DNA of 64,000 nt from Laceyella sediminis (GCF_003003125.1 NZ_PVTZ01000009.1:1-64000), one strand, 5' to 3'. Shown: positions 39,974-51,090, counted from the first letter of the stretch. Notes: generated from the letters alone by a model not told the origin. Numbers and translations: made by a program.

Positions 39974-40459
39974 GTGAATGTCGTTATCAAGAAAGTCAAA
40001 TTTACCACGATAAATAAAACATATACGGAAAAGGTGCGGGATTGGCGGGGGCGCCATTGCTTCTCTACGCAGTATGCCAATCCGGACGGCAAGCGGATTT
40101 TCCTCACCTATTATTTTGTGCGCAAGGGGTATACCATTTCAAAGGTATTCAACCGATCAGGGGAATTCCTCTACTACTATTGCGACGTGATGCAAATGCA
40201 CCAAGTGGGCCGGATGCGATATGTTATGGTGGACTTGTTGTTTGACCTGATCGTCTATCCGGATGGCACCTATCACCTGATTGACGTGGATGAGTTTGCC
40301 GACTCGGTGGAACGGGGACAGTTGAAACGACGGCAACAAGTCCATGCGCTCCGGACGCTGGATCAAATGATTCGTTTGCAGACGGAGCGGAAGTTGATAC
40401 CGTCGTTTGTGCATGAAGCCCAGATGTATCCCTTGAACACGTTTGCGCGCCGGTTTTGA
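39974..40459 (+). CDS. DUF402 protein
   Basis: A 161-residue DUF402 protein. The family's core MVDLLFDLIVYPDGTYHLIDVDEFADSVERGQL is clear (about residues 85-120), preceded by GEFLYYYCDVMQM. DUF402 proteins include predicted RNases and nucleotide phosphatases with a metal-binding acidic patch; which applies here cannot be told. GTG at 39974 follows GGGAGTGG. It lies between the tRNA genes and spoIIE, with a terminator on each side, so it is probably its own unit. Confidence 0.8.
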   Translation: MNVVIKKVKFTTINKTYTEKVRDWRGRHCFSTQYANPDGKRIFLTYYFVRKGYTISKVFNRSGEFLYYYCDVMQMHQVGRMRYVMVDLLFDLIVYPDGTYHLIDVDEFADSVERGQLKRRQQVHALRTLDQMIRLQTERKLIPSFVHEAQMYPLNTFARRF

Positions 40460-40568
40460 TGGGTTATTTCGACATGGCGAAACGATGGACACAGTAGAAT
40501 ATTAGAAGTTTTGTCGCTCCTGTGCTGAAAGTGATGCAAAACGACACCAAGGGATGGTGTTTAGACAA

Positions 40569-40597
40569 GCCCCCCGCTACACCGCGGAGGGGTTTTT
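40569..40597 (+). terminator. Terminator after the DUF402 gene
   Basis: A CCCC-CCGC / GCGG-AGGGG stem with one bulge, then TTTTTG. Confidence 0.8.
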
Positions 40598-40656
40598 GTT
40601 TGCCGGCGAAGGGGAGAAAGCCAATCAAGGCGCTGGATAACCCAGAGAACAAAATT

Positions 40657-40722
40657 TGTCGTAAAAATTTTCTTTTCATTCAGATTGTTTGACAAACTTT
40701 TCTTCCATCCCATCGCTATAAT
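40657..40722 (+). promoter_or_regulatory. Spo0A-type promoter of spoIIE
   Basis: TTGACA (40689-40694) and TATAAT (40717-40722) are both perfect but 22 bp apart, too far for ordinary sigma-A recognition. This is the layout of Spo0A~P-activated promoters such as spoIIE and spoIIG. TTTGTCAAA, a Spo0A-box match, overlaps the -35 on the minus strand (40696-40688), and TGTCGTA (40657-40663) is a one-mismatch box upstream. Confidence 0.82.
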
Positions 40723-40753
40723 GGGTGGCACAAAGTGATTGGGGTGATGGGTC

Positions 40754-43216
40754 GTGCAAATGGGTACTCATATCAAAAATTTTTTCATTCGTCCAGTTAG
40801 TTGGTTTGGAGTGGATCAAAGCAGGCAGAGAAGAGCTATGTACCGGTTATCCACCATGTGGAATGTGCCAGTGTTGGTGATGGGTTTTCTCCTAGGTAGG
40901 GCCACCATTCTTGACACGTTCTCTCCGTTTGCGGTGGCGTATGTGGCGGTGATCTACCATCTTGCCCGTAAGCAGTGGCCGGTGGTGCTGTTGTCACTGA
41001 TACTGGGGGCGGCCACTTTGGGGCCACTCAAGGCAGTGGAGACGGCTGGCGTGTTGGCGATTTGGTTGTTGATGCAAAAAGGGTGGGACTGGTTAGGGAA
41101 AGGGCAGATCAATTATGTCCCTTTTGTTGTGGGGGCATGCGGCGTCGCGGCCCACCTGGCGGAGGGGATGATCGGAGGTTGGAGCTCGTACAAAGGTTTG
41201 ATGGCAGCCGCTGAAGTTTTGCTGAGTTTCATTCTGACATTCATCTTTGTGCACTCCCTGCCGCTGTTTACAGTGAAGAAAAAACGGATTGCTTTGCGGC
41301 ATGAAGAGATCGTATGCCTGGTAATTTTACTCGGTTCGGTCATGACGGGCATGATGGATTGGTTTGTGGCAGATCTGTCGGTGGTCAACATGGTGTCCCG
41401 CTATGCGATATTATTGTTTGCTCTAATCGGCGGCGGGTTGCTCGGTTCATCGATCGGAGTAGTGACAGGAGTAATATTGAGTCTGTCCGACACCAAAGCG
41501 GTGATGCAGATCAGTTTGCTGGCCTTCGCTGGTTTGTTGGCCGGCCTGTTTAAAGAAGGTAAGCGGTGGGGGGTGGCCGTCGGTTTCATGCTCGGTTCGG
41601 CCATCCTGACCTTGTACGATGGTGGCGCCGAAGTGATGTGGATGTCACTTAAGGAGTCGGCTTGCTCCGTCGTCCTGTTTATGCTGACGCCCAACCGCTT
41701 GATCCAATCGTTGTCCCGTTTTGTGCCGGGGACAATGGAAAATCAGTCGGCACATTTAGAATATATCAAACGGTTGCGTGATGTGACCGCGGCCAAGGTG
41801 GAGCAGTTTACGGAATTGTTCCAGGAGCTTAGTTTCAGCTTTAGAGAGGACGCTACCAAGCATCGCAAAGAACATGAGGATCAGGTTAATTTTTTTCTGT
41901 CGGAAGTAATGCATGACGCGTGCGGGGGATGCCCCCGCTATGCGGATTGTTGGGACAAGCAAGTCATGAAAACGTATCAAGGCATGACTGACTTGATGGC
42001 CATGGTGGAAACGAGCGGTGTCACAGAAGAGATCGCGGTGCCCACGTTTTGGGAGCAACATTGTATGCGGGGAGAACGGGTGATGGGTTCAATTCAAAAA
42101 CAGTACGCCCGCTATGAGCAAAACATTTACTGGAAGGAAAAGATGCAGGAATCGCGCCGGTTGGTATCGGACCAATTGGCAGGCATGGCCGAAGTGATGG
42201 AGAAGCTGGCTAAGGAGATCCGCCATGAGACACAAGTGATGGCGGCGCACGAAGAGCAAATTCATGAGGCGTTAGAGGAGTTGGGCCTGTCTATACAGCG
42301 GGTGGATATCATCAATCTCGAGGAAGGAAAAGTGGAGATAGAAGTGGTGATGCCGGAACGGGAAGGGTTGGACGAATGCAAAAAGCTGGTGGCGCCTTTG
42401 CTGACAGAAGTGTTGGGGGAACCCATCTCGGTGTACCGGAAAGTGATCAAAGATGGTTCACACGGGGCGGTCATCACCTTGGGTTCAGCGCAGCGGTTTG
42501 AGTTGAAAACAGGGGCGGCCAATGCGGCGAAAGGGGGCGGGGTTATTTCCGGAGACAGTTATTGTTATATGAGTTTGGGCACGGGCAAATGCGCGGTGGC
42601 GTTATCTGACGGCATGGGGAATGGACAGCGCGCCCAAGAGGAGAGCAGCGCCGCGCTCAAATTGCTGCGCCGCTTGCTTCAGTCGGGGATGTGTGAAGAG
42701 CGGGCGGTTGACACGGTGAACTCCATCTTGAGCCTGCGGTCGGCTGACGAGATGTTCGCCACGGTCGATTTGGCTATCGTCGACTTGAATTCAGCGAAGG
42801 GGCGGTTTATGAAGATCGGTTCCACTCCGGGATTCGTTAAACGGGGCAAACAGGTGATGACCCTCTCGGCCGCCAACCCCCCGATTGGCATCCTGAGTGA
42901 GATTGAGATCGAGCCGATTGAGATGCAACTGCAACCGGGGGATTTGGTGATTTTGATGACTGATGGAGTCTACGATGCGCCGCGGCGGGCGGTGAACAAG
43001 GATGCGGTGATGACCCGGCTGATTTCGGAGATCGACACCAAGGATCCGCAAGACTTTGCCGATTGTTTGCTAGAGAAGGTGGTTCGCTACCATGGCGGGC
43101 GTATCAGTGATGACATGACGGTGGTTGTGGCCAAAGTGGAGCGGTATGTCCCAGAATGGTCCACGATCCGATTGCCTGGTGTGAAACCGCTCAAGCGCTC
43201 ACATTTGGTGGTTTGA
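40754..43216 (+). CDS. spoIIE: Stage II sporulation phosphatase SpoIIE
   Basis: Dephosphorylates SpoIIAA to free sigma-F in the forespore and takes part in polar septation. The 820-residue protein has about ten N-terminal membrane segments (to about residue 320), a central coiled region that interacts with FtsZ in B. subtilis, and a C-terminal PP2C-type phosphatase with metal aspartates in ALSDGMGNG (about 617), ILMTDGVYDA and DDMTVVV. GTG at 40754; ATG at 40760 is possible. An extra CGGCPRYADCW cysteine cluster lies near residue 394. Confidence 0.96.
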   Translation: MQMGTHIKNFFIRPVSWFGVDQSRQRRAMYRLSTMWNVPVLVMGFLLGRATILDTFSPFAVAYVAVIYHLARKQWPVVLLSLILGAATLGPLKAVETAGVLAIWLLMQKGWDWLGKGQINYVPFVVGACGVAAHLAEGMIGGWSSYKGLMAAAEVLLSFILTFIFVHSLPLFTVKKKRIALRHEEIVCLVILLGSVMTGMMDWFVADLSVVNMVSRYAILLFALIGGGLLGSSIGVVTGVILSLSDTKAVMQISLLAFAGLLAGLFKEGKRWGVAVGFMLGSAILTLYDGGAEVMWMSLKESACSVVLFMLTPNRLIQSLSRFVPGTMENQSAHLEYIKRLRDVTAAKVEQFTELFQELSFSFREDATKHRKEHEDQVNFFLSEVMHDACGGCPRYADCWDKQVMKTYQGMTDLMAMVETSGVTEEIAVPTFWEQHCMRGERVMGSIQKQYARYEQNIYWKEKMQESRRLVSDQLAGMAEVMEKLAKEIRHETQVMAAHEEQIHEALEELGLSIQRVDIINLEEGKVEIEVVMPEREGLDECKKLVAPLLTEVLGEPISVYRKVIKDGSHGAVITLGSAQRFELKTGAANAAKGGGVISGDSYCYMSLGTGKCAVALSDGMGNGQRAQEESSAALKLLRRLLQSGMCEERAVDTVNSILSLRSADEMFATVDLAIVDLNSAKGRFMKIGSTPGFVKRGKQVMTLSAANPPIGILSEIEIEPIEMQLQPGDLVILMTDGVYDAPRRAVNKDAVMTRLISEIDTKDPQDFADCLLEKVVRYHGGRISDDMTVVVAKVERYVPEWSTIRLPGVKPLKRSHLVV

Positions 43217-43319
43217 ATTTGCTTCCCAGTGCGAAACAGGATATGATGAAAAGAGAAGGACGAGTGGCGTTTGCTCGGGGGAGTTCCCCCGGGTTTGACG
43301 CGCCAAGGAGACGATTCAG

Positions 43320-44723
43320 GTGTTTCTTGCTCAATTGAGAGAAGAGCTGAACCGAATGGGCTTGGCGGGGCGGCGGGCCAGGGTGTTGGTTGGCGTCTCG
43401 GGTGGGGCCGATTCCATCGCCTTGGTGCATGCCCTGAAAAAAATAGAACAAGAGGTAGATATTTTTGTCGCCGCTGTTCATGTCAACCATCAGCTCAGAG
43501 GGGAAGAAAGCGAAGCCGACGAGCAGCATGTCAAGGCGTTTTGCGAGGAATGGAGAATACCTTGTCGGACGGTCAGGGTAAATGTTGGAAGTTTGTTAGA
43601 ACAAAAAGGCGGGAACAAACAGGCAGTCGCGCGTGAGCTCCGTTATGACGCCTTTGAGGAAATGGCGCGGGCATGGCGGATGGATGCTGTCGCTACTGCT
43701 CATCATGCCGACGACCAGCTGGAAACGGTGTTGATGCGGTTGGTCAGGGGAACGGGTGTAGCAGGGCTGGCGGGCATTGAACCGATCCGTGCTTGGCGTG
43801 GTTTCCAATTGATCCGGCCGCTCTTGACGTTCACCAAACAGGAGTTAGAGCGTTACTGCCAGGATGCGGGATTGCCCACGCGTTTGGATTCCAGTAACCT
43901 GCTTCCCGACTACACTCGCAACCGCCTGCGGATGGAAGTGGTTCCGTTGCTGGAAGCGTTCAACCCCCATGTACAAAAAGCGGTTTGTACCTTGAGCGAC
44001 TTGGTTCGGGAAGAAGAAAAAGTGTGGTCCGAATTGGTGGAAGACGCTTTGGGCAAGGTGCTTCTCGAGCGGGACGATGCGAGCTTCACCCTTGATGTTT
44101 CAAGTTTTCTTCACCTTCCAATCGCTTTACAAAGGAGGGTAGTTAAACTAATATTAAGTTATCTTTCGCAAGATGATACGTTTGGAGTCAGTCTTGACGC
44201 GGTTGAAAAGGTGAGAAAACTCGTTGCGGACGGATCTTCATCCAGTATGTTTCATCTCCCCGGCGGCATCGTAGCGGAGCGGGAATATGAAAAAGTACAT
44301 ATGCGCAAGGCAGAGCGCGGCGAAGAACATGCCACTCAATCAGGGGAAATTGCGTTATCTGTTCCTGGTACGACGTGTTTGCCTGGGTTTTTGGGTAAAA
44401 TAGAAGTATTGGAATCGGATGTGGCATTACATAACGTGGATCTTGGTCGGAATGCTGTCGTCTTCGATCGAGATCATTTGCCGTTTCCCCTCTGCGTAAG
44501 GGCCCGCCAAAGCGGGGATCGTATGACATGCTTGGGGATGGACGGAAGAAAAAAGCTGAAAAAAGTGCTGATGGAAGCAAAAGTTCCCAAGCGCCAACGT
44601 GACCGAGTTCCGGTTGTGACCGCGGGAGATGAGATTATCTGGATTCCAGGGGTGAAGCGGTCGGGTGTCGCTCCCGTCACCCCGAATACCACTCGGTTTT
44701 TGTATCTAATCTGGGAAGAGTAA
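43320..44723 (+). CDS. tilS: tRNA(Ile)-lysidine synthase
   Basis: Converts C34 of the CAT-anticodon tRNA-Ile to lysidine so it reads AUA. The 467-residue enzyme has the PP-loop SGGADS (about residues 27-32), the TilS-type [36 protein letters not shown], and a C-terminal domain ending with the [25 protein letters not shown]-binding stretch. GTG has AAGGAG 9 bases upstream. hpt follows 28 bases later; yabS and yabT of B. subtilis are missing upstream. Confidence 0.95.
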   Translation: MFLAQLREELNRMGLAGRRARVLVGVSGGADSIALVHALKKIEQEVDIFVAAVHVNHQLRGEESEADEQHVKAFCEEWRIPCRTVRVNVGSLLEQKGGNKQAVARELRYDAFEEMARAWRMDAVATAHHADDQLETVLMRLVRGTGVAGLAGIEPIRAWRGFQLIRPLLTFTKQELERYCQDAGLPTRLDSSNLLPDYTRNRLRMEVVPLLEAFNPHVQKAVCTLSDLVREEEKVWSELVEDALGKVLLERDDASFTLDVSSFLHLPIALQRRVVKLILSYLSQDDTFGVSLDAVEKVRKLVADGSSSSMFHLPGGIVAEREYEKVHMRKAERGEEHATQSGEIALSVPGTTCLPGFLGKIEVLESDVALHNVDLGRNAVVFDRDHLPFPLCVRARQSGDRMTCLGMDGRKKLKKVLMEAKVPKRQRDRVPVVTAGDEIIWIPGVKRSGVAPVTPNTTRFLYLIWEE

Positions 44724-44751
44724 ATCGTTTATGTGTGGTAGGAGGAAAGAC

Positions 44752-45288
44752 ATGCATCAAGATATCAAGGAAGTTCTTATTTCCGAAGAGCAAATCAAAG
44801 AGAAAGTGCGGGAATTGGGCCAACGTCTGTCAGAGGAGTACAAAGACTTGAACCCGCTATGTATCTGCGTGTTAAAGGGTGCCGTGCCATTTATGGCGGA
44901 TTTGATCCGAGAGATGCCGATTAAGATGGAAATGGATTTCATGGCTGTATCCAGCTATGGCAATTCGACCACTTCCTCGGGTGTTGTGCGCATCCTCAAA
45001 GATTTGGACGCATCCATCGAAGGACGTCATGTTTTGATTGTCGAAGATATTATCGATTCGGGCTTGACGTTGAGTTACTTGGTTGAGATGCTGAAAGGCC
45101 GGAATGCCGCTTCAGTCAAAATCGTCACTCTTCTCGATAAACCAGACCGCCGCAAGGTGGATTTGAGCCCGGATTACTGTGGTTTCACCATTCCGGATGC
45201 ATTTGTGATCGGATACGGGCTTGACTTTGCCGAGAAGTATCGCAACTTGCCTTATATCGGTGTGCTGAAAGAAGAAGTGTACCAGTGA
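44752..45288 (+). CDS. hpt: Hypoxanthine phosphoribosyltransferase
   Basis: Salvages hypoxanthine and guanine using PRPP. The 178-residue enzyme has the PRPP loop [17 protein letters not shown] (about residues 92-108), the flexible-loop [11 protein letters not shown], and [17 protein letters not shown] near the C-terminus, which contacts the base. ATG at 44752 follows AGGAGGAAAG. The tilS-hpt-ftsH order is conserved in Bacilli. Confidence 0.96.
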   Translation: MHQDIKEVLISEEQIKEKVRELGQRLSEEYKDLNPLCICVLKGAVPFMADLIREMPIKMEMDFMAVSSYGNSTTSSGVVRILKDLDASIEGRHVLIVEDIIDSGLTLSYLVEMLKGRNAASVKIVTLLDKPDRRKVDLSPDYCGFTIPDAFVIGYGLDFAEKYRNLPYIGVLKEEVYQ

Positions 45289-45305
45289 TGCGCCAGAGCG
45301 GTCTA

Positions 45306-45335
45306 TTGAGTATGGTAAGTCGACTGTGATAAAAT
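45306..45335 (+). promoter_or_regulatory. ftsH promoter
   Basis: TTGAGT (45306-45311), an 18-bp spacer and TAAAAT (45330-45335). Confidence 0.6.
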
Positions 45336-45364
45336 GATACAAGTGGACTGAGAGGAGGCCAGGG

Positions 45365-47383
45365 ATGAAACACTTCTTCCTCAGGAACGGAGTATTATAC
45401 TTAATCCTCATCCTTATCACAATCGGGGTTGTCAACATGATCGCCAACCCTGGAGTGGACAAACAAAACTTTAGATATGATGAATTTAGAACAAAGCTGC
45501 TGCAAAAACAGTTAGATGATATTACGGTCCAATACGATAACGGTGTTTACAATATCGAAGGCAAGATCAAAGGCACGGCTAAAAGCTTCTTTACCATTGC
45601 CCCAGCTGGCTACGGAAGCTCCGTAATCGAAGATATCCAAACCGCCGGAGTGAAGGTGAACATCGAGAAAACAAAAGGGGACTCAGTTTGGCTCACGTTC
45701 TTTACCTCAGTCATTCCTTTTGTCATCATCTTACTTATTTTCTTCTTCTTGTTTAACCAAGCTCAAGGCGGCGGAAGTCGCGTAATGAATTTCGGCAAGA
45801 GCAAAGCGAAGTTATACAATGAAGAGAAAAGACGGGTTACATTTGATGATGTGGCAGGAGCGGATGAAGAAAAAGCGGAGTTAGTTGAGATCGTCGATTT
45901 CCTGAAAGACAATCGGCGGTATGCGGCGATGGGAGCTCGCATCCCCAAAGGGGTACTTTTGGTTGGGCCTCCAGGTACGGGTAAAACGCTGTTAGCTCGC
46001 GCCGTTGCGGGTGAAGCGAAAGTGCCGTTCTTCTCCATCAGCGGTTCCGACTTTGTAGAGATGTTCGTCGGTGTCGGTGCTTCACGGGTTCGTGACTTGT
46101 TTGAACAGGCCAAGAAAAACGCTCCGTGTATCATTTTCATCGATGAGATCGACGCGGTAGGGCGTCAGCGCGGTGCGGGTCTTGGCGGCGGCCACGACGA
46201 ACGCGAGCAAACCTTGAACCAATTGTTGGTGGAGATGGACGGTTTTGATGTCAATGCAGGAATCATCATCATGGCTGCAACGAACCGTCCTGACATTTTG
46301 GATCCGGCGCTGCTTCGTCCTGGGCGCTTTGACAGACAAATCCTGGTTAATCGCCCCGACGTAAAAGGGCGCGAAGCTGTGTTGAAAGTACACGCGCGCA
46401 ACAAGCCGATCGCTGACGATGTGAAGTTGAATGTGATCGCGCAACGCACCACCGGGTTCTCTGGCGCGGATTTGGAGAACCTGTTGAATGAAGCAGCATT
46501 GTTGGCGGCGCGTAGCAATAAGAAAAAGATCACCATGGAAGAAGTGGACGAAGCGATCGACCGAGTGATTGCGGGTCCGCAGAAGAAAAGCCGCGTCATC
46601 AGCGAAAAAGAGCGCAAGATCGTCGCTTATCACGAAGCAGGGCACGTGCTTTGCGGATATTATCTGGAAAATGCGGACATCGTCCATAAGGTGACGATTG
46701 TCCCCCGTGGGCAAGCAGGCGGGTATGCGATGATGTTGCCCAAGGAAGACCGTTATTTGGCAACCAAAGGCGAACTGCTTGATCGGGTGACGGGTCTCCT
46801 AGGTGGGCGCGTGGCTGAGGAAATCATCTTTGGCGAAATCAGCACCGGTGCGAGTAATGACTTTGAAAAGGCGACAGCCATCGTGCGCGCTATGATCACC
46901 GAATATGGGATGAGCGACAAGCTGGCCACGATGACTTTTGGCCGTTCGCAAGGGCAAGTGTTCTTGGGCCGCGATTTGAGCCAAGAGCAAAACTACAGTG
47001 ATAAAGTGGCATACGAAATCGACATTGAGATGCAAGAGATGGTGCGCAAATGTTACAACCGCGCCAAAAACCTGCTCATCGAACGCCGCGATCAATTGGA
47101 ACTCATGGCTCAAACCCTGCTGGTGCGGGAAACGCTGGATGAAGAGCAAATCAAACAGCTGTTGGAGACCGGAAAGCTGGATGACGACAGCGATGTGAAA
47201 GTGAACATCCAGACCAAAGACGACCATGGGACGGATGAAAGCGGAAACGAAGAGAAGAATCAAGATGCGAACCTCGCTTCGGCTAAGGACTTCTCTTCTG
47301 ATAAATATGGAATCCGGCGCAATGTCGATTCCACGAGTGGTGAGGAAACCGCGTCTGACAAAGACGATAAAAAGCCACTCTAA
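45365..47383 (+). CDS. ftsH: ATP-dependent zinc metalloprotease FtsH
   Basis: A membrane AAA protease for quality control and regulated proteolysis; in B. subtilis it is needed for proper Spo0A activation. The 672 residues hold two membrane segments (about 8-27 and 109-131), the AAA module with GPPGTGKT (about 201) and [12 protein letters not shown], the arginine-finger region, and the zinc site HEAGH (about 422). The last ~60 residues are acidic and low in complexity. ATG follows GAGGAGG. Confidence 0.97.
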   Translation: MKHFFLRNGVLYLILILITIGVVNMIANPGVDKQNFRYDEFRTKLLQKQLDDITVQYDNGVYNIEGKIKGTAKSFFTIAPAGYGSSVIEDIQTAGVKVNIEKTKGDSVWLTFFTSVIPFVIILLIFFFLFNQAQGGGSRVMNFGKSKAKLYNEEKRRVTFDDVAGADEEKAELVEIVDFLKDNRRYAAMGARIPKGVLLVGPPGTGKTLLARAVAGEAKVPFFSISGSDFVEMFVGVGASRVRDLFEQAKKNAPCIIFIDEIDAVGRQRGAGLGGGHDEREQTLNQLLVEMDGFDVNAGIIIMAATNRPDILDPALLRPGRFDRQILVNRPDVKGREAVLKVHARNKPIADDVKLNVIAQRTTGFSGADLENLLNEAALLAARSNKKKITMEEVDEAIDRVIAGPQKKSRVISEKERKIVAYHEAGHVLCGYYLENADIVHKVTIVPRGQAGGYAMMLPKEDRYLATKGELLDRVTGLLGGRVAEEIIFGEISTGASNDFEKATAIVRAMITEYGMSDKLATMTFGRSQGQVFLGRDLSQEQNYSDKVAYEIDIEMQEMVRKCYNRAKNLLIERRDQLELMAQTLLVRETLDEEQIKQLLETGKLDDDSDVKVNIQTKDDHGTDESGNEEKNQDANLASAKDFSSDKYGIRRNVDSTSGEETASDKDDKKPL

Positions 47384-47392
47384 TCCTTTGCG

Positions 47393-47420
47393 AAAAAGAG
47401 GCGGGATGGCGCCTCTTTTT
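47393..47420 (+). terminator. Intrinsic terminator after ftsH
   Basis: An 11-bp stem (47393-47403 with 47410-47420) with an A-tract before it and a T-tract after it. Confidence 0.9.
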
Positions 47421-47475
47421 CTTATGGCCAAAAGCACAGGCTAATCCCAAATCAACAAGTGAATGGGTGGGCATA

Positions 47476-48264
47476 ATGCTAAAAGAAAAACTTTTACTGC
47501 TAATGGATGTGGGTAACACCAATGTGGTGCTGGGTGTGTATCGGCAAGATGAACTGCTTCATCATTGGCGCTTACAAACGGATCGCAACGCCACCGAAGA
47601 TGAATTTGGCGTAATGTTGAAAAGTCTGTTGGATTATGTGGGCATCGATTTTGATATGATCGAAGGCGTGGTCCTGTCTTCGGTGGTTCCGCCGTTGACA
47701 GTAGTGCTAGAACGCATGACGGAGAAGTATCTAAAACAAAAACCGCTTGTTTTGGGGCCGGGAGTTAAAACTGGGCTGAACATCAAATACGATAATCCAC
47801 GTGAGGTGGGGGCAGATCGCATCGCCAATGCGGTGGCGGCGCTGGAGTTGTATGGCGCCCCGGCGATCATTGTCGATTTTGGCACGGCAACCACGTTTTG
47901 TTTTATTGATGAAGAAGGAAACTATATCGGCGGAGCGATTACACCAGGGGTCAACATCTCTGCGGAAGCGCTGTACCAACGCGCCGCGAAATTGACCCGG
48001 GTGGAAATCGTGAAGCCGGATTCCGTGGTGGGGCGTAATACGGTTCAAGCCGTTCAAGCGGGCATATATTATGGGTATGTGGGTGTCGTGGACGAGATTG
48101 TCACACGCATGAAACAGGTGTTGACCAAGCGCCCGCATGTCGTAGCCACGGGCGGCCTGGCCAAACTGATTTGCAACGACACCAAAACGATTGACGAAAT
48201 CAACCCATTGTTGACGCTGGTAGGGTTGAAGCTGATTTGGGAAAGAAACCGAAAGCATGTTTGA
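47476..48264 (+). CDS. coaX: Type III pantothenate kinase
   Basis: First step of coenzyme A synthesis. The 262-residue enzyme has [12 protein letters not shown] with the catalytic aspartate (residue 10), the dimer-site region [24 protein letters not shown] and [18 protein letters not shown] at 47476 is preferred over the in-frame GTG at 47467, which overlaps the GGGTGG ribosome site. Type III kinases are insensitive to feedback by CoA. Confidence 0.96.
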   Translation: MLKEKLLLLMDVGNTNVVLGVYRQDELLHHWRLQTDRNATEDEFGVMLKSLLDYVGIDFDMIEGVVLSSVVPPLTVVLERMTEKYLKQKPLVLGPGVKTGLNIKYDNPREVGADRIANAVAALELYGAPAIIVDFGTATTFCFIDEEGNYIGGAITPGVNISAEALYQRAAKLTRVEIVKPDSVVGRNTVQAVQAGIYYGYVGVVDEIVTRMKQVLTKRPHVVATGGLAKLICNDTKTIDEINPLLTLVGLKLIWERNRKHV

Positions 48265-48449
48265 TTGTGGAATCACGTGGGCATCACCCTAAGTGGATTG
48301 GGCATGCGAGCCCATCTGGTACGGGTGGATGCCTCTTTTCAATCAGGCGGGCTTTCTAAGCATATGCGTTGGAACCGCGTGTGGATGTGGAGCAGAAAAA
48401 CGAAAGCGCTTCATGATTTGCTTGATCAATTCATATATGGGAGTGACTG

Positions 48450-49331
48450 ATGATGACAGATTATGCGATTCGTGCTATCTCGAAGGATGGGAAAGTGCGC
48501 GGCTTTGCCGCAATTACTACGAACTTGGTGCAGGAGTTGCAGAAGCGGCATGGCACCTTTCCGGTGGTTAGTGCGGCGTTGGGAAGAACGGCAACCATGG
48601 GGGCGTTGATTGGGCTCACCTTGAAAGAGGAGCGCCACAAAGTGACCATTCAGGTGGCGGGAGACGGCCCGATTGGCCGAATCATAGTGGATGCCAATGG
48701 AGAAGGACATGTTCGCGGCTCGGTCGACAATCCTTTTGTGGAGCACAATGATGATTATAAGTTAAATGTGGGGGCGGCCGTGGGCCAGGGTAGCATTTAT
48801 GTGACAAAAGATCTGGGATTGAAAGAACCGTACCGCGGTGCGTCGCCGATCATCTCTGGCGAGCTGGCTGAAGATTTTACCTACTACTTTGCGGTTTCCG
48901 AACAGACTCCCTCTTCAGTGGGACTGGGAGTGCTGGTCAAAGGGGAGCAAATCCTCGTTGCCGGGGGATATATGATTCAAGTGATGCCGGGCGCCTCCGA
49001 TGATGTGATCACCCGTTTGGAGACGGCTATTGATGAACTGAACAAACTGACCTCTATTTCTGAGTTGCTCTATCAAGGAGTCACCCCAGAAGAGTTGTTG
49101 GTGCGTTTGATGGGGGAAGGGACGGAGATCCTTCATAAGCAACCGGTTTCCTTCGCATGCCATTGTTCCCGCGAAAAAAGCCGAACCATGCTCAAGTCTC
49201 TGGGGATAGAAGAACTGAAAAGCCTCTTGGATGAATTGGGTCATGCGGAGGTCGTTTGCCATTTTTGTAATGAGAAGTATATGTTCAGCGGGGAAGAACT
49301 GGAACGTATAATAAAAGAAGAAGTGAATTGA
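48450..49331 (+). CDS. hslO: Redox-regulated chaperone Hsp33
   Basis: A holdase chaperone switched on by oxidative unfolding. The 293-residue protein has the Hsp33 N-terminal fold (FAAITTNLVQELQKRHGTFPVV) and the four zinc cysteines, CHC at about residues 237-239 and CHFC at 270-273, which release zinc when oxidised. Start ATG at 48450, or 48453, after GGGAG. The 185 bases before it hold no further gene. The prsA-like gene yacD that follows in B. subtilis is absent. Confidence 0.95.
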   Translation: MMTDYAIRAISKDGKVRGFAAITTNLVQELQKRHGTFPVVSAALGRTATMGALIGLTLKEERHKVTIQVAGDGPIGRIIVDANGEGHVRGSVDNPFVEHNDDYKLNVGAAVGQGSIYVTKDLGLKEPYRGASPIISGELAEDFTYYFAVSEQTPSSVGLGVLVKGEQILVAGGYMIQVMPGASDDVITRLETAIDELNKLTSISELLYQGVTPEELLVRLMGEGTEILHKQPVSFACHCSREKSRTMLKSLGIEELKSLLDELGHAEVVCHFCNEKYMFSGEELERIIKEEVN

Positions 49332-49389
49332 CAAATTATTTTATTGGGTGATATGATAGGTGTAAAATTCCTATCAGTTTAATCGGAAT
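49328..49389 (+). promoter_or_regulatory. cysK promoter and inverted-repeat element
   Basis: TTGACA (49328-49333), an 18-bp spacer and TATGAT (49352-49357) form a good promoter overlapping the hslO stop. Downstream, ATTCC (49367-49371) and GGAAT (49385-49389) form an inverted repeat; ATCGGAAT resembles the right half of CymR sites, but the left half fits poorly. Confidence 0.55.
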
Positions 49390-49403
49390 AGGAGGCTTGC
49401 CCT

Positions 49404-50327
49404 ATGCGCGTAGCGAACAATGTGTTGGAATTGATCGGCCAGACCCCTTTGGTGAAATTGAATCGAATCGTTGGCAAGTCAGATGCCGATATATTTTTAA
49501 AGTTGGAGTTTTTTAACCCTGGTGGCAGTGTGAAAGACCGTATCGCCCTCAGCATGATCGAAGAGGCGGAAAAGCGTGGTGAGCTGAAACCGGGATCGAC
49601 GATTGTGGAGCCGACCAGCGGGAACACTGGCATCGGTTTGGCCATGGTCGCTGCGGCAAAAGGATACCGCGCTATACTGGTCATGCCCGAAACAATGAGT
49701 TTGGAACGACGTAACCTGCTCAAAGCCTACGGTGCAGAATTGGTGCTGACCCCCGGACCGGAAGGGATGCGCGGCGCCATTAACAAGGCGGAAGCGATCA
49801 AAGCTGAACATCCGGATTACTTTATGCCGCAACAGTTCAGCAACCCAGACAATGTTAAAATCCACTTGGAAACAACGGCTTTGGAAATCGTTGAACAAAC
49901 CGGTGGCGACATTGATGCCTTTGTGGCCGGCGTGGGCACGGGTGGTACCATCACGGGTGTGGGCCGCGTGTTGAAAGAGAAATTCCCGCACGTGCGCGTC
50001 ATCGCGGTGGAGCCGACGACTTCTCCGGTGTTGTCCGGCGGGAGCCCTGGACTTCATAAAATTCAAGGCATTGGTGCCGGATTTATCCCAGACATCTTGG
50101 ACACCAATGTGTATGATGAAGTGATTCAAATCGAAAATGAAGAAGCGTTTGAGTGGGCGCGGCGCCTGGCTCGTGAAGAAGGCCTCTTGGTTGGGATTTC
50201 CTCCGGCGCGGCGACGGCAGCAGCCATTAAAGTGGCTCGCCGCTTGGGACTCGGCAAAAAAGTTGTAGCCGTCGCTCCAAGTAACGGTGAAAGATATTTG
50301 ACCACGCCTTTATTCCAATTTGATTGA
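49404..50327 (+). CDS. cysK: Cysteine synthase (O-acetylserine sulfhydrylase)
   Basis: Joins sulphide and O-acetylserine to make cysteine. The 307-residue fold-type II PLP enzyme has the PLP lysine in NPGGSVKDR (K44), the substrate loop [12 protein letters not shown], and the PLP phosphate loop [17 protein letters not shown] follows ATAGGAGG. In B. subtilis cysK lies in the same place and is controlled by CymR. Confidence 0.96.
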   Translation: MRVANNVLELIGQTPLVKLNRIVGKSDADIFLKLEFFNPGGSVKDRIALSMIEEAEKRGELKPGSTIVEPTSGNTGIGLAMVAAAKGYRAILVMPETMSLERRNLLKAYGAELVLTPGPEGMRGAINKAEAIKAEHPDYFMPQQFSNPDNVKIHLETTALEIVEQTGGDIDAFVAGVGTGGTITGVGRVLKEKFPHVRVIAVEPTTSPVLSGGSPGLHKIQGIGAGFIPDILDTNVYDEVIQIENEEAFEWARRLAREEGLLVGISSGAATAAAIKVARRLGLGKKVVAVAPSNGERYLTTPLFQFD

Positions 50328-50341
50328 TGCAAAACAACTTT

Positions 50342-50372
50342 GGCTATCCTGTGAACATGGGATAGCCTTTTT
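50342..50372 (+). terminator. Intrinsic terminator after cysK
   Basis: GGCTATCC (50342-50349) pairs with GGATAGCC (50360-50367), followed by five Ts. Confidence 0.92.
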
Positions 50373-50490
50373 GCATGCTCTTCTTGGCTCGTATGGCGTG
50401 CCCAGCTGGAATTTAAGATGAAGAATTGATCGGCATGTGTTAAAATAAGTTGATTAGAAGAGCTTAGAAGAGATGAGGGGAGAATAGCTA

Positions 50491-51075
50491 ATGATTTTAA
50501 TGATTGACAACTATGATTCCTTTACTTATAACCTCGTTCAGTATTTGGGTGAATTGGGGAAGGAGCTTGAAGTTGTCCGCAATGATGAAATAGATGTTGA
50601 CGAGATAAAGAAGCGGAATCCGGAAGTGATTGTTTTGTCGCCTGGGCCAGGCCGCCCGGAAGATGCGGGGATTTGTCTAGAAGTTGTGCGGCGTTATGCC
50701 GGACAGATACCCATCTTGGGCGTTTGCCTTGGGCACCAGACGATCGCCCAGGCGTTTGGCGGGGATGTGATCCGTGCAAAGCGCCTCATGCATGGAAAAA
50801 CATCGCCAATCAATCATGATGGACAGACGATTTTCACGGGGATGCCCACGCCTTTAACGGTGACGCGGTACCATTCTTTGTTGGTGGACCGGGAGACGTT
50901 GCCCGCTGAGCTAGTCATCAGTGCCGAAACCGACGAAGGGGAGATCATGGCTTTACGCCACCGTTCTCTGCCGATTGAGGGTGTGCAATTTCATCCTGAA
51001 TCGATTTTGAGCGAGAATGGCAAGGCGCTGTTGGCCAATTTCATTCGCTTTTATGGAGAATGGGGTTCCCGGTGA
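50491..51075 (+). CDS. pabA: Aminodeoxychorismate/anthranilate synthase glutamine amidotransferase
   Basis: Supplies ammonia from glutamine to make 4-amino-4-deoxychorismate (folate) and, in Bacilli, anthranilate (tryptophan). The 194-residue class I amidotransferase has the catalytic triad: C79 in GVCLGHQ, and the histidine and glutamate of QFHPES. The N-terminus [20 protein letters not shown] is typical. ATG follows GAGGGGAGAA. Its partner pabB, upstream in B. subtilis, is absent; the preceding gene is cysK. Confidence 0.95.
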   Translation: MILMIDNYDSFTYNLVQYLGELGKELEVVRNDEIDVDEIKKRNPEVIVLSPGPGRPEDAGICLEVVRRYAGQIPILGVCLGHQTIAQAFGGDVIRAKRLMHGKTSPINHDGQTIFTGMPTPLTVTRYHSLLVDRETLPAELVISAETDEGEIMALRHRSLPIEGVQFHPESILSENGKALLANFIRFYGEWGSR

Positions 51076-51090
51076 CAGGGGGATTGACAC

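Noticed and set aside
40468-40474. Exact Spo0A box (minus strand TGTCGAA) as part of spoIIE control
   Set aside because: It lies ~215 bp upstream of the -35 and on the far side of a terminator, so a role at spoIIE is unlikely.
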